Origin: Brachynemurus nebulosus
Taxonomy: Eukaryota > Arthropoda > Insecta > Neuroptera > Myrmeleontidae
DNA length: 64,000 bases
Assembly (NCBI GenBank): GCA_035578155.1
Contig: JAPWDM010000004.1
Coordinates: 32,082,387 to 32,146,386 of the forward strand
Direction: 5' to 3'
Positions 11,629 to 22,639 of this stretch are shown here, one piece after another; within the stretch, counting starts at the first letter, position 1; the number at the start of each line of letters is the position of its first letter. Position numbers and translations under genes: made by a program. Below the pieces are notes generated by a model that was not told the DNA's origin, ran no database searches, and worked only from the letters and a program-made list of their open reading frames with translations.

Positions 11629-13082
11629 ACAAGTAAACGTCCCGAGGCCGGACCTATCGATTTTGATGAAACTTAGATATGTTGTAGATCACTAAAAAAT
11701 AAGCGACACGTATTTTTCTTTATCGGCGGAAAAACGGTTTGAAGGGGTGAAATCGCCCTCCAAAAATTGGGGTAAAAATTTAATTTTTTAAATATCTCGA
11801 AAACGGTAAGAGATAGAGCAAAAGTTTAAATTGGCCATATTGCTCTTTTTAAAGAGCTATCTATTGGTATGCAATTTGTTCAAATTGTGTCAACAGGGGT
11901 GGCTGGGGGTTAAAATTTAGGGGTTAATTTTGCAAAAAGGGGGTGAAAATTAAACAATATAAAAATTTTGTTTACAGATTTGAAGTCTACGTCAAAAAAT
12001 CTAATTGACCTGTTTTTGCTCAATGTCCTAATATTAAGTCTAGGGGTAGTTAACTAGGGGGTGACTGTGTCGAATAGTCGTACTACTTGGGTAGTTTAAG
12101 AAGATTTTCTTCATGGAAAATAGTTTAAGATATTTAGAATAACGTAGAAATGAAATTTTCGATTTCAAAATTCAGTTTGAGCAACATTGGAGAGGGGGTG
12201 AGTCACCCTCTGAAATTACATATTAGTTAACATACACTCATTTTTAATATTAACACACTGACAGTGGGTAATAATGTCACAATAAGTAGTTCTGAAGTTG
12301 GACTGTCGTATGTAAGGTTTTCATAAGATTTGTTTTTTAATGGATGTTATAGTTTCCGTTATCGAAAGTTATCGATACCGAAAATAACGATATTTTGAAA
12401 ATGAATAGAAACCTAATAAAAACCTTACATACGATAGTCCAACTTCAGAACCACTTATTGTGACATTATTACCCACTGTCAGTGTGTTAATATTAAAAAT
12501 GAGTGTATGTTAACTAATATGTAATTTAAGAGGGTGACTCACTCCCTCTCCAATGTTGCTCAAACTGAATTTTGAAATCGAAAATTTCATTTCTACGTTA
12601 TTCTAAATGTCTTAAACTATTTTCCATGAAGAAAAACTTCTTAAAATACCCAAGTAGTACGTCCCCTAGACTTAATATTAGGACATTGAGCAAAAACAGG
12701 TCAATTAGATTTTTTGACGTAGATTTCAAATCTGTAAACAAAATTTTTATATTGTTTAATTTTCACCCCCTTTTTGCAAAATTAACCCCTAAATTTTAAC
12801 CCCCAGCCACCCCTGTTCACACAATTTGAACAAATTGCATACCAATAGATAGCTCTTTAAAAAAGAGCAATATCGCCAATTTAAACTTTTGCTCTATCTC
12901 TTACCGTTTTCAAGATATTTAAAAAATTAAATTTTTACCCCAATTTTTGGAGGGCGTGTTTTACCCCTTCAAACCGTTTTTCCGCCGATAAAGAAAAATA
13001 CGTGTCGCTTATTTTTTAGTGTTCTACGACATATCTAAGTTTCATCAAAATCGATAGGTCCGGCCTCGGGACGTTTACTTGT
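11629..13082. repeat. Giant near-perfect palindrome, family A copy 2
   Basis: ACAAGTAAACGTCCCGAGG at 11629 mirrors CCTCGGGACGTTTACTTGT ending at 13082 (1454 bp). It is closely similar to copy 1 along its length. The centre, near 12355, again has TTATCGATACCGAAAATAAC. The right arm lacks about 30 bases near 12660 that the left arm keeps (the CGACACAGTCACCCCC-type segment), so it has a private deletion. As in copy 1, the left flank is AACTC, which suggests those bases may belong to the element. Confidence 0.85.
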
Positions 13083-14142
13083 AAGAAGGATTCTATTTAA
13101 TCATGATTGCGATTGGATGATTCAAATATGTTGTCATATTGAGCGTTAACTATTGGTTAATTGATAGCGTGGGTTACAGTTGCGCATGTACGTATCGAAC
13201 ATTCTAGTTGTATAGCTATTAACGTGGGTCTATTTTCAAGTGGGTTAATATAAAAATTTGTTTTCTTTTCAATTACGATTTAAAATCAAACGTATCCACA
13301 AAGCACATAAACCATCCCAGAGTAAGCATACTATATATCCAAATTTATATCAGAGAGTACCGTTTTCATTAAAGAGGGCGACTTCTGTTCAAAGTCTTTA
13401 TTGATCATATGAAAATATCGTTACACTTTCTCAAAAATTTAAAATTCTGAAGCATACATTCATCGAATTTCTAGTTACACCTGTACAATTCCTTCAGTAA
13501 GTTCAAGTGATTTATGGCTATAAATAGAAAGCTCTTTAAAAAAAAAAGTGTGCCAGTTTAAAACTTGTCTCTATCTGCTCATAATTTTAACTCCTAAAAA
13601 AATAGGAATTCGTTGTTACCAAGTTTCATCAGAGTCGAAAAAAACCTGAGAATCGTTTCTTGTGTGATTATAATGAGTTTTCACTGTAGTTACATGCTTT
13701 GTACATAAAGGTAAGTGAGAATATTTAAATGTTCATGTGAATCTGTCTATGTTCACATTTTTGAGATGATTATCAGTTTTTTTTTTTTATTTGGTAAGGC
13801 AGCTAGTAGTGGATTTCACCAGGAAAATTAATTTACTTTATTTAGTGTTACGGCAGTAAAAATGTTGTTTTTTCCTGGTTTTCTGTTTGAAGATGGTTGA
13901 GATAGAAATTGTACATATTTGATGCTTCTTTTTTTCAAAAAGTGCACGTTTAAAAGAAGGGAATACTGGAAATTGGTAGGAAATTCGTCGTTAGTATGCC
14001 TGTAATTAGCCTAGTATCCTTATTTAGAAAAAGTAAAAAATATTTTGATATTTTTTGTTTTCTTTATTCAAAAAATCATTTTTAGACAAAAATTAGGAGT
14101 CTGAGGAGTCCTTTAAGTGAGACAGACAAATCTTTAAATTCT
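13083..14142. other. No gene seen
   Basis: AT-rich. Loose echoes of the palindrome families occur near 13500-13640 (AGAAAGCTCTTTAAAA, TTCATCAGAGTCG), so an old relative may be present. No exon or RNA gene is supported. Confidence 0.4.
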
Positions 14143-14146
14143 TTAA

Positions 14147-14299
14147 TATTTTCATTGTCGATCACGCTATATCGCGTGATTCGGCTACTTTATTATATGG
14201 TGAATCACGCGATATCGCGTAACAAATATAAGAACCTATTTATTTAATATAAAATATTTGGCCATCTCATTCTATATTTGTAGCATAGCAATGAAAGTG
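14147..14299. mobile_element. Small TTAA-flanked hairpin MITE (piggyBac-like)
   Basis: TTAA flanks both ends (14143-14146 and 14300-14303). Inner ends TATTTTCATTG and CAATGAAAGTG are imperfect inverted repeats. The core holds a perfect 14-bp stem, ATATCGCGTGATTC and GAATCACGCGATAT, around a 19-base loop (about 14170-14217). TTAA targets are characteristic of piggyBac elements. No coding sequence. Confidence 0.5.
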
Positions 14300-14303
14300 T
14301 TAA

Positions 14304-15057
14304 ATAATTGATCAGGAGAAATGAACAGTTATTTTTTAGTTTATTATATTATTATTGTAAGTGTTGTTCCAGAATAATCTCGGAAATAAGAAAAAATTTA
14401 TATAAATTTTTAAGAGCAATTTTAAAGCCGTTAGGTATTTTATAATATCAGTTGACTCTCACTTTCATCGGTAAGACTGATTTGAGAACAATTATCGGAA
14501 ATCGGAAATGAACAGGAAATTGTAATAAATTGAATTGTGTTGTTTGTTTATTTGATTCCTGTAGTTGTTGTGGTATCGTTCTGTGACAGTTTCACTTGAT
14601 AGTTTTTAACCGTGTTTACGTTATACGAGTTTGTCTAGGATTGTTAGTATGGTCCATTTCAGTTAAATTTAACCATGCTTTATCACTTATGAATTTAAAT
14701 AATTTCCGTTTTCTTGGCTTTATCTCTTTCGTTATTGCACTTACGTAAATTTTAAAACTGCAGTTTGTTTTTAGAAAAGAATAGAAGATTAATTTGTTTT
14801 GAATATACCTAAGAATTATTTAATTTTTTAACTTTGACTCATGATTAATTGTATCTGAAACGGGGTATATATGATTAACTTTAGCATGTTTTCTTATGTT
14901 TCCTATGAATCCTGGGTAACTGACGGTTCTGTGTCTATTTTCACAAAATTAAAATGTCTACTATACAGTCAGTAAGGGAGATTGGGTTCCCAGTAAAAAA
15001 AAATTTAGTATCCTATTACTTGATAATATTACTTAATTAAAAACTTTTTTTTAGTAA
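14304..15057. other. No gene seen
   Basis: AT-rich with no frame, paired repeat or RNA gene I can support. Confidence 0.5.
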
Positions 15058-17115
15058 ATTTGTAACGAAGGTTTGAAAGTCTCTGGTGGCTTCACATTTT
15101 AAAAGTGTAATAAAAAAAAATTTACCTTTTTAGAAACCGTAATTAATTTTATGACTTATTTTGGTAAAAATTCTTTTATCTTTTTAAATTTTTGGATATT
15201 TTTAAATTGTGTTAAAAAAAGTTTAAGTTCTATATGGATTTATATGTATGTAAATTAACTAAAAATTAATATCTTAATAATATTCTAAATGTGAAAGTTT
15301 GGATGTTTGGATCTGTAAATGTTTGGATGTTTGTTGCTCAATCACACTGAAATTGTAGTGCGATTTTAAACCATTTTTGAACAATTTAAGTACATAGCCA
15401 TATTTTTAAAACTAGGGTGGGGCAGAATTTAATTAATATTATTTGATATTTTCTTAATTATATAGTTAATTAAATTCCCAAAAAATGATTACCTGAAACT
15501 GTATGTTTGAAGAAATTAGATAATGAGTTTTTGGGAATTTTCAATTATTTGTAGTAATTATTTACTGTCCTTTAACTGGATTAAAATTGAATTTTTCCGC
15601 TATATTCAAATTCTCAGGAAAATATTACTTGAAACTAGACATATGTTTGAAGAAATTATATAACGTTAAACGGGGCTATTTGAAAACGGTGGGGCTATTT
15701 AGAACAAAAAAAAAAAAGAAAAAGAGTTAAGGAGGGAGTTCAAATAAAAAAGCAACTTTTTTATTTATGATTATTTTGCTTTTTGAAATTTTTTTTTCAA
15801 ATTAGCAAGGGTTTCAAATAGAAAATTTTGTTTTTGAAACATTGATTACTCTTCCCTGTGAGGGGAGGGGGCCCTTTTTCATAAGTTTTTAAGCATATAC
15901 AAGGAACGCCATATCTCAAAAAGTAATGAATATTTTTTAAATATTTTTTCATTATTTTATTCCTAAACGACTTGTCCATAAAGCTGAGTATGGGTTTCAG
16001 GTAATTTTAAAATTAACTATAAAATTGTAATCCTAAACTTCTAAAAATTATAAAACCCCATTTTTATTTTTAAAAAAAATGTTTAAAAATAGTTACAATT
16101 GTTCAAATGGAAAAAGCATACTCCACTTTATGCGCAATATGTTTATGAATAAGATTTAAAAAAAATTAAGTCTCTATCTTTTCTAGAACTTGAGCTATGA
16201 TTTTCCTTGTCGGGAAAAACACAACTTTTGGGAAACGGTAAAAAACAAAAATAATAACAAAAGAAGCGGTTTACTCACTTTTTATTAAAACGTCTTCAAA
16301 GGCATACAAATAAAAGAGCATTATCTTAGTGCATACTATAACTCATGTACACACCAAAAGTAAATATTACTGAACAAATCGCGAGGGGGAGCGACCGTTA
16401 TCTGCAAAGGAGCAGCAGCTTGGCGGCTCACAAACAAATATTTTTCTACTTGAAAAGAAAATTTTTTGGCAATGTTTTATATATTACCGTGTTTGTAAAG
16501 AACCACAGAACAAAATAAAAACAAAAAACGAAATTCGAAAAAATTTTAGTTTATTAGCCGTTTCTGGCATGAACTCCCTCCTTAAGCTCTTATATCTGTT
16601 TGATTTCTGAACGATTCATAACGTTAATGCGTCTTTAATAGGGGATGTTCTTTAAGAATTTAAATCTTTTTTAAAACTCTTCTTTAAGAGTTTAAATTTT
16701 CTTTTTTTTGTTCCAAATAGCCCCACCGTTTTCAAATAGCCTCGTTTGACGGTACTTAATTTTTGGGGATTTGCAATTGTCTGTAATAATTACTTATGTC
16801 TGTGTGTATATAAAATTTTATCAAAATCGGTCCAGTCGTTTCAGTGTAATTGAGCAACAAACATCCAAACATCCAAACTTTCACATTTATAACATTATTA
16901 AGATATTAATTTTTAGTTAAGTTACATATGAATCCATATAGAACTTAAACTTTTTTTTTTTAACACAATTGAAAAGGATTGAAAAATTTAAAAGGGTATA
17001 AAAGAATTTTTACCAAACTAAGTCATAAAATTAATTACGGTCTCTAGAAAGGTGAATTTTTTTATTACCCTTTTAAAATGTGAAGCCATCAGAGACTTTC
17101 AATCCGTAAAAAAAT
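15058..17115. repeat. Long inverted-repeat element, ~2.05 kb
   Basis: TTGAAAGTCTCTGGTGGCTT at 15072 is mirrored by AAGCCATCAGAGACTTTCAA ending at 17102. TTTGGATGTTTGTTGCTCAA near 15325 is mirrored by TTGAGCAACAAACATCCAAA near 16851. GGGGCTATTT with ACGGTGGGG near 15673-15695 is mirrored by CCCCACCGTTTTCAAATAGC near 16719. AAGGAGGGAGTTCA near 15729 is mirrored by TGAACTCCCTCC near 16570. The inversion thus runs deep (about 680-base arms). The left arm also repeats a CCTGAAACTGTATGTTTGAAG-type segment twice (about 15490 and 15620). The frame at 15797-15979 (minus) has no family signal. Confidence 0.75.
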
Positions 17116-17322
17116 CGAAATTTGACACATTTATTTTTTTAAACAACGCAACGCTTAGTAAAAGAACCAAGATACTGTTTTAGTATTAAAGATTTACTAA
17201 GTATCGGATAGAGGAATTGCTAGTGTGCAACGCAATTAATTTGAGAACAGTTTAGAAGCCGTTTAGGAATTATCAAATTAACACAAAAATAAATAAAACA
17301 GAATTCAGTAAGAATATTTTAA

Positions 17323-17413
17323 CACTTTAACGATTATTGGCGTCATAAGACGCCAAGTGAAACCTTACTAACTCACACCACGTCTTACGACGTCAACAAT
17401 TTCATATAAAGTG
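17323..17413. mobile_element. Small hairpin MITE, TTAACACTTT type
   Basis: CACTTTAACGATTATTGG follows TTAA at 17319-17322. The other end reads CAATTTCATATAAAGTG. Within it, TTGGCGTCATAAGACGCCAA (17338-17357) is a perfect hairpin, and CGTCTTACGACG mirrors part of it. The right-hand TTAA has decayed to TATTA. It resembles the 14.1 kb hairpin in its CACTTT end. Assignment to piggyBac MITEs is tentative. Confidence 0.4.
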
Positions 17414-17606
17414 TATTAGCTGTCAAAATTGTGTATCAGTTGGACGTTTTGTCATTATAGGTTATGACCGTCATGGTATTAAAATTTAGCATTTTATAGA
17501 AAAAAATGGAATACAGAACGTTGTTAGGTCGATGATCCAAAAATTATAAAATGTGCACTGAGAAATTAGTTTTATCCTAATATATGTATGATAGTTTACT
17601 CTATGG

Positions 17607-18069
17607 TAGGGATGTTATGGATATCCGTAACCGTAACTGAAACTGCCGGAAATCCGGAATAAAAAAAATATCTGAAACCAAAACTGCATCCGAAATAAAA
17701 GTTACGGATAATTGCAAATAACTGCCGTTGTAAAGCAGAGTTTAAATTGAACAGTTTTGTAAATAATAAACAAATATGGAATTCCATAAAGTAACGCTCA
17801 AATCTATTAATAACATTGAAGAGTTTTTTTGACATGTGTTTGTTTTGATAGCTTTTCATTGATTCATGTCTGGTGTTCACTTTTTTTTGTATAATTTTCC
17901 TCTTTCTTCTAAGAAAGAAAGTTCACTAAAAACTGTGAATTTACGTGAAAGTTTCGTAACCTTATGCAAAAAAATTATTCTAAATTATTACATATCCTTA
18001 ACCGAAGCAAATGTTTTTAGATATCTGTATGCATATCCGTATCCGACAGCTAATATTCGCAACATCCTA
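17607..18069. mobile_element. hAT MITE (TAGGGATGTT ends)
   Basis: TAGGGATGTTATGGATATCC at 17607 faces AACATCCTA ending at 18069. Both subterminal regions are rich in GGATATCCG/CGTATCCG words, as in many hAT MITEs. Eight flanking bases, CTCTATGG (17599-17606) and ATCTATAG (18070-18077), agree at six positions and look like a decayed hAT duplication. The opposing frames at 17596-17880 and 17866-18162 lie in it and are not genes. Confidence 0.6.
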
Positions 18070-18077
18070 ATCTATAG

Positions 18078-19240
18078 TTACAAAGTTACAATTGATCCCT
18101 TGCGCCTTACTGCAGCTGACATACCTCTTATCTCTTATATAATTAGGTTTTCTTATGAGTAGTCAGTGGCGTTGCCTACTAGGTTGATTAGAAACAAATA
18201 ATTCAGAATTTAAAAAATTCATTTATGTAAGTCTAAGTATCTAGAAAGAACATACTTTAAACCAAGCATCCGTTAACAGGATAATATCCGGGCAAAAATG
18301 TACACCTCGCCTATAAGCGGCGATTCAACATTGTTTCATTTTTTTAATAAAACGCAAAACTTTCTAGTATTAAATTTTTCTTTTCAAAACCATTTTATTA
18401 TTATTGGATGTAATTTGCTACACTTTTTATTTTTATTCAATTTTTATACAATAACTAGTGTCTTTTTTTACATTTAACAGTGTACAATTGATTGATTTGA
18501 ATCATTCAATTGAATTTTATTTAAAATTCACAATAAAAAAAGAATTTATTTTATTTTACACCTGTTTAATTTCAATGCTAATTACAAAGAAAATTTAAAA
18601 AAAAAATTAATAATTTATTGCGATTAATTGTTACAAATAAAATTAGGATAATAAAAAATAAAAGTAACAAAAACGAAACAAGTGGAACCGCCGTGTTCCA
18701 TTGACTCAATTTAGTAAAGTAACAATGCTTGTCTAGCAGAATAGAATATCAGTTACTCCAAATAGTTGTTCAGATACCGGAAACGCTAGTTAAATGAAAC
18801 CCTTTCGCGGGTGTTTACTTTCTGTTAAATCAAGGAATAGTCAAAGAACAGTAATGGAAGAATAATAGCATTTTTTTTAGGTTTCGTACAACCTAAAGAT
18901 GACTTACAAAATCACTCTTGTATCCGTCTGAATACCACTCTTGAAAACTATGCAACATAGGAATTTGAAATTTAACATAACGTTAAGTTTTGACAACACG
19001 CACATATATCACCAATTAATGATTATAAAAAACTAATTTTGGATCAAAATAAGGAATCAGTTTAATAATATATCAGGTGAGGTATCATCTGAAAGAGCTA
19101 CCGCTAAGGCTTTTAGAAATATTTGCTTTTTATAATTTTTGGTCCAGTGGTAGTCTAAATGATATAGCTCAAAATTTGTCAGAAATGACCACTCCGCCAT
19201 CTTCTACGTTTCTAAAGTTAAAATTTTTATTTTAATAGAG
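18078..19240. other. No gene seen
   Basis: AT-rich. Short less-AT patches at 18290-18330 and 18690-18850 hold a possible stem (TGGAACCGCCGTGTTCCA, 18683-18700), but no frame or RNA family is recognisable. Confidence 0.45.
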
Positions 19241-20010
19241 TTAGTAGCTATCACAGAATATTACAGAACGAACGCTAGTATCTCTATAGTACTGAAAACA
19301 GTGTAACGACAAAGGATAGAAAATATCCCACCAATATGTTATATATATGCACGCGGAGTTGTGTGTGTGTTAGTGAGATGGATGGTTGTGTGTATGGGTG
19401 TCTCGCATACTCATATACATAACATGCATGTGGCACGCATCATGCACGTATTCCACGTATACCGTGTCAACACGACGGAAACAATATGACAACAATTGAA
19501 ACACACCCACTGGCAGCTACCACAGAGCACTAGAGACAACATATCTATCTCTATACTACTGGAACCAGTGTAACTAGTAAGAGATAGAAAATACGTGCAC
19601 GGTGTTGACTTTGCATTGATACGGTACACTGTGTTTGTGAGAGTAATCGAAGATGGTGGTGGCCGTCACGTGACCGTGCTCGCATACATATGTGTGATAC
19701 CACAACGCTCTGTGTGGGGATGTAACAATGCCAATACAACCAACATAACAATCAAATCCATTGTCTTGTGACTGACCTACACTCAGCGACTGCCACTGAG
19801 AGAGTAACTATTTACTAGCCTAATGTGCACAGAAGTGCACACTGCAGACTACACGGTAGAGATAGTTGCTGTATCTCTGTTCTCTAGGGTAGCTACTAAG
19901 TGAATGACAACATAGTTCTGGAAAATGCACATAAATGCCCATAAGTGATTGCAGAAAGGAGATAGTTGTATTCCTTCCACTCTTCTATGGTAGATATTGA
20001 GTCATAGATT
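19241..20010. other. GC-richer island with internal repeats and E-box palindrome
   Basis: This 770-bp stretch is close to balanced base composition in a very AT-rich setting. A segment with TATCTCTAT, AGTACTG and CAGTGTAAC (about 19275-19330) recurs at about 19535-19590 as TATCTCTATACTACTGGAAC then CAGTGTAACTAGTAAGAGAT. Weaker echoes (GAGATAGTTG) lie at 19857 and 19960. GTCACGTGAC at 19667-19676 is a perfect 10-bp palindrome around a CACGTG E-box. Frames on the minus strand (19411-19751) have no family signal. It could be a promoter or first-exon region, or an unrecognised repeat. Confidence 0.35.
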
Positions 20011-20605
20011 ACCGGGAAATTAAAGTTTTGTTAACAGCGTACTAGTTGTTAAGAAAAAAAATTTAAATAAGAAAAGGAAACACACTAATATAGACAACGT
20101 ATTAATGTTTCAGTACAATGTGGTACAATTCATGCACTTTTCAGTTATAACAAGCAAATTTGGATAAGATTTAAGTATATATAAATAAAAAAAGTTTAAT
20201 TTGATGTATTGGCTGCTCACTGTACGAACCCTAGTTGTATAAGTTTGGCTCACTCTTGACCGATTATTATTTAATAATCAACTGTTGTAATTTTATAGGA
20301 CAATAAAATTTTATAATATTGTGAAGTATAGTTTGCAAAATGTTCGTCTTGGTTTTTCCGGTACTTGTAAACATTGGAAGCAAGGGAACACTTGGATAAA
20401 ATACCACTTTTGATCAGGAATATTCGGTAATAAACATTCTGTAATTTTTTTATGGACGAAACTGAATATTTTTGTTCAATTCTATCTAAAATGCTTAGGG
20501 AATTTTTTCCTCAAATGCAGTTTGGTGATGTAATGTCATTCAAATCTCCGAAAAGTAAAGATACAAAAAAGCATCAGACTCAGTTAACACAGCTCTTATT
20601 AACAA
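20011..20605. other. No gene seen
   Basis: AT-rich. The frame beginning at 20452 runs into the HINE-like repeat at 20606 and shows no domain, so I do not call it a gene. Confidence 0.45.
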
Positions 20606-21556
20606 ATTTTCGAATCATAAATTCAGCTATTACAGCCACTGACAGATCTGTGGCTATAATAGAAACTTGTTTTGAGGTCCTTAGAAGCCGAAAATGACAT
20701 TTACTCAAAATTTACTTAATTAGTCCGTAACACAGACTGACTGATAGACAACGCACAGCCTAAACCGTTGGGTTTAAAAGCATGAAATTTTGAACAGGAG
20801 TTCCCTATGTAACGTAGGTGAGCTCTCAAAAAGGATTTTTGAAAATTCAACCACTAAGTGGGTTAAGCAGAGGATAAAAATTTGTATGAAAATTCGTCAT
20901 TTTTGAAGTTAGAGATATTGTATAAAAATATGTTACTACTTGTCTATTAGACGACGATCTCTAATAGCAGGACGAAGGGAAGAGGAGAATTGACACGAAC
21001 TGTTATGCTAAAAAGAGACAGGCAGAATACATATGATACATATTATCCTAAAAAGAGACAGATCACAATGATGGCAACGAAGGCGTCAGAGATCATCGTC
21101 TCATAGACAAGTTGTACTATGGCTATTAAAATAAATCATATCTTATTTAATAAATCTTGAACACTGACTGACATCCTGAGTTGTTGCCGATGATAAATCC
21201 CATCGGGTGGCTATATGGCTAGTACCTACATATCTCTACAAATATGTATGAATATATGTATGTATTTATGTGTTCGTGCGATAACTCTCGAACGAAACAT
21301 CCTATTTTTACGAAATTTGGTGAAAACGTTGAAAGTCCAAGAATCTTGGCTAAGTTCTTCAGCCAGACACGTCCGATGCCCGGAGCATGGTTTTTTCGGG
21401 ATTTTTCGTGAAAAAAATAAGTTTTCTGCCAAAATTTCCCGAAGTTCGAAAGTTTTTGCGACATTTTTTAACACTTTACTGTCAATTAGTTTCCAAGAAA
21501 AATAATTTTTATAAACGGAAATTCGCTGTGTTATGCAGGATGCTGCGACACGGGTA
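20606..21556 (+). mobile_element. HINE-like repeat family, copy 3
   Basis: AAATTTTCGAATCATAAATT begins a degenerate left end, followed by CAGCTATTACAGCC and GGCTATAATAGAAACTTGTT. A core repeat of the GTTGGGTTTAAAAGCATGAA type follows (about 20780). The 3' half has GCGATAACTCTCGAACGAAA (21278) and AGCCAGACACGTCCGATGCC. The 3' end is GGAAATTCGCTG, TGTTATGCAG, a GCAG-GATG-CTGC hairpin and GACACGGGTA. Parts of opposing frames at 21215-21587 are shadows of this conserved non-coding sequence. Confidence 0.75.
20937..21112. mobile_element. Short MITE nested in HINE copy 3
   Basis: ACTTGTCTATTAGACGACGA at 20937 is mirrored by TCATCGTCTCATAGACAAGT ending at 21112 (arms about 26 bases, a few mismatches). 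The 176-bp interior has a direct repeat, CTAAAAAGAGACAG, at about 21009 and 21050. The target duplication is unclear. Confidence 0.55.
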
Positions 21557-22219
21557 TTTATTTGCTTCAAAGCTTTGCTTCAGTTAAAATCTGTAAACAG
21601 TTAGTATTTTTAAATTTAGAGTTTGTACCTATTTCTGAATAGTTTGAACGTAATCATATAAATATGTAAAATTTTTGAATTTATGAAAATCATTAATTTT
21701 TTTCTTTGATGTTCGCACTTAAAATTTGATGTATGTATATAGAATATAGTATAATTGTATGCATATGTTTTTATGAACGGATTATCATTATTTTAAATCT
21801 TAATTTGTTTTAATTTAATGACATTTTCAAATTTGAAATTAATAAAAATGAAATAAGTACATGCATTTGAATACCTTTATATACTTACAGAGGTGATAAG
21901 AAATTAAATAGGTACTTAACTCACATGTAATGTTTTTTTGGCAATGTCTGATTGTATGTTTGTTCGCTTTGATAATTTTTGATTGATTTGTAGAAAGTCG
22001 TCTTTCTATTACTCTTTTGGTGTGTTATTTATTTTCTAATATGGTGTCTCCTCTACCAACATCATCGTAAATTATAATAGTTCTAATACACAGAGTTTGA
22101 AAAATTTTCAACACTAGAATGAGCTCTCCAATTTTTTTCTTAATAATATATTTAAATTGTTGTGGTTGATTTGGAACTTATGGCGCTCAGACAAGAGTCG
22201 GAGTTGATAATCATTAGAT
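21557..22219. other. No gene seen
   Basis: AT-rich DNA between the HINE copy and the nested hAT cluster. No coding or RNA signal. Confidence 0.5.
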
Positions 22220-22639
22220 CAGTGTTTCCCAAACTTATCTCATCCAGGAACATTTTTTAAGTTTAACAGTTTGTATGGAACACTAGTTCAACTACAGCTG
22301 GCGAGCAAAAAGAAAAATTTGCTAATAAAAAAATTTTCTTACTATTTTTACTTAAGTAGTACGGATACTTTCCAAAGAACCGTTGACAAGCAAAAAACAC
22401 TTAAAAATTAAACACATAGACGTATACTTCTCTCGCCAATTTTAATAATTTTTTCGCGGAACATTTCAATTTGTGATGAGCAAAATTAGTCTTGGTCTTG
22501 CATTTTTTGCAAGACCAAGACCAAGACTATGTATACCAAGAGCAAGACCAAGACCAAGACTATAAGTATGGCTGCAAGACCAATACCAAGACTCAAGTGA
22601 ACAAGACCAAGACAATAGCAAGAAAAAAGCAAGACTCTT

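Noticed and set aside
14101..17115. CRISPR-like array suspected from repeated GTTTGGATGTTTG words
   Set aside because: The words are parts of inverted arms in a DNA-transposon-like element. There are no regular spacers, and the genome is eukaryotic.
17596..18162. Two opposed, slightly overlapping frames of 94 and 98 codons
   Set aside because: They lie within a hAT MITE with recognisable ends and a decayed 8-bp duplication. Neither has a domain signal.
21215..21587. Four overlapping frames on both strands
   Set aside because: All lie in the conserved non-coding 3' half of HINE copy 3. Similar sequence in other copies has stops in every frame.
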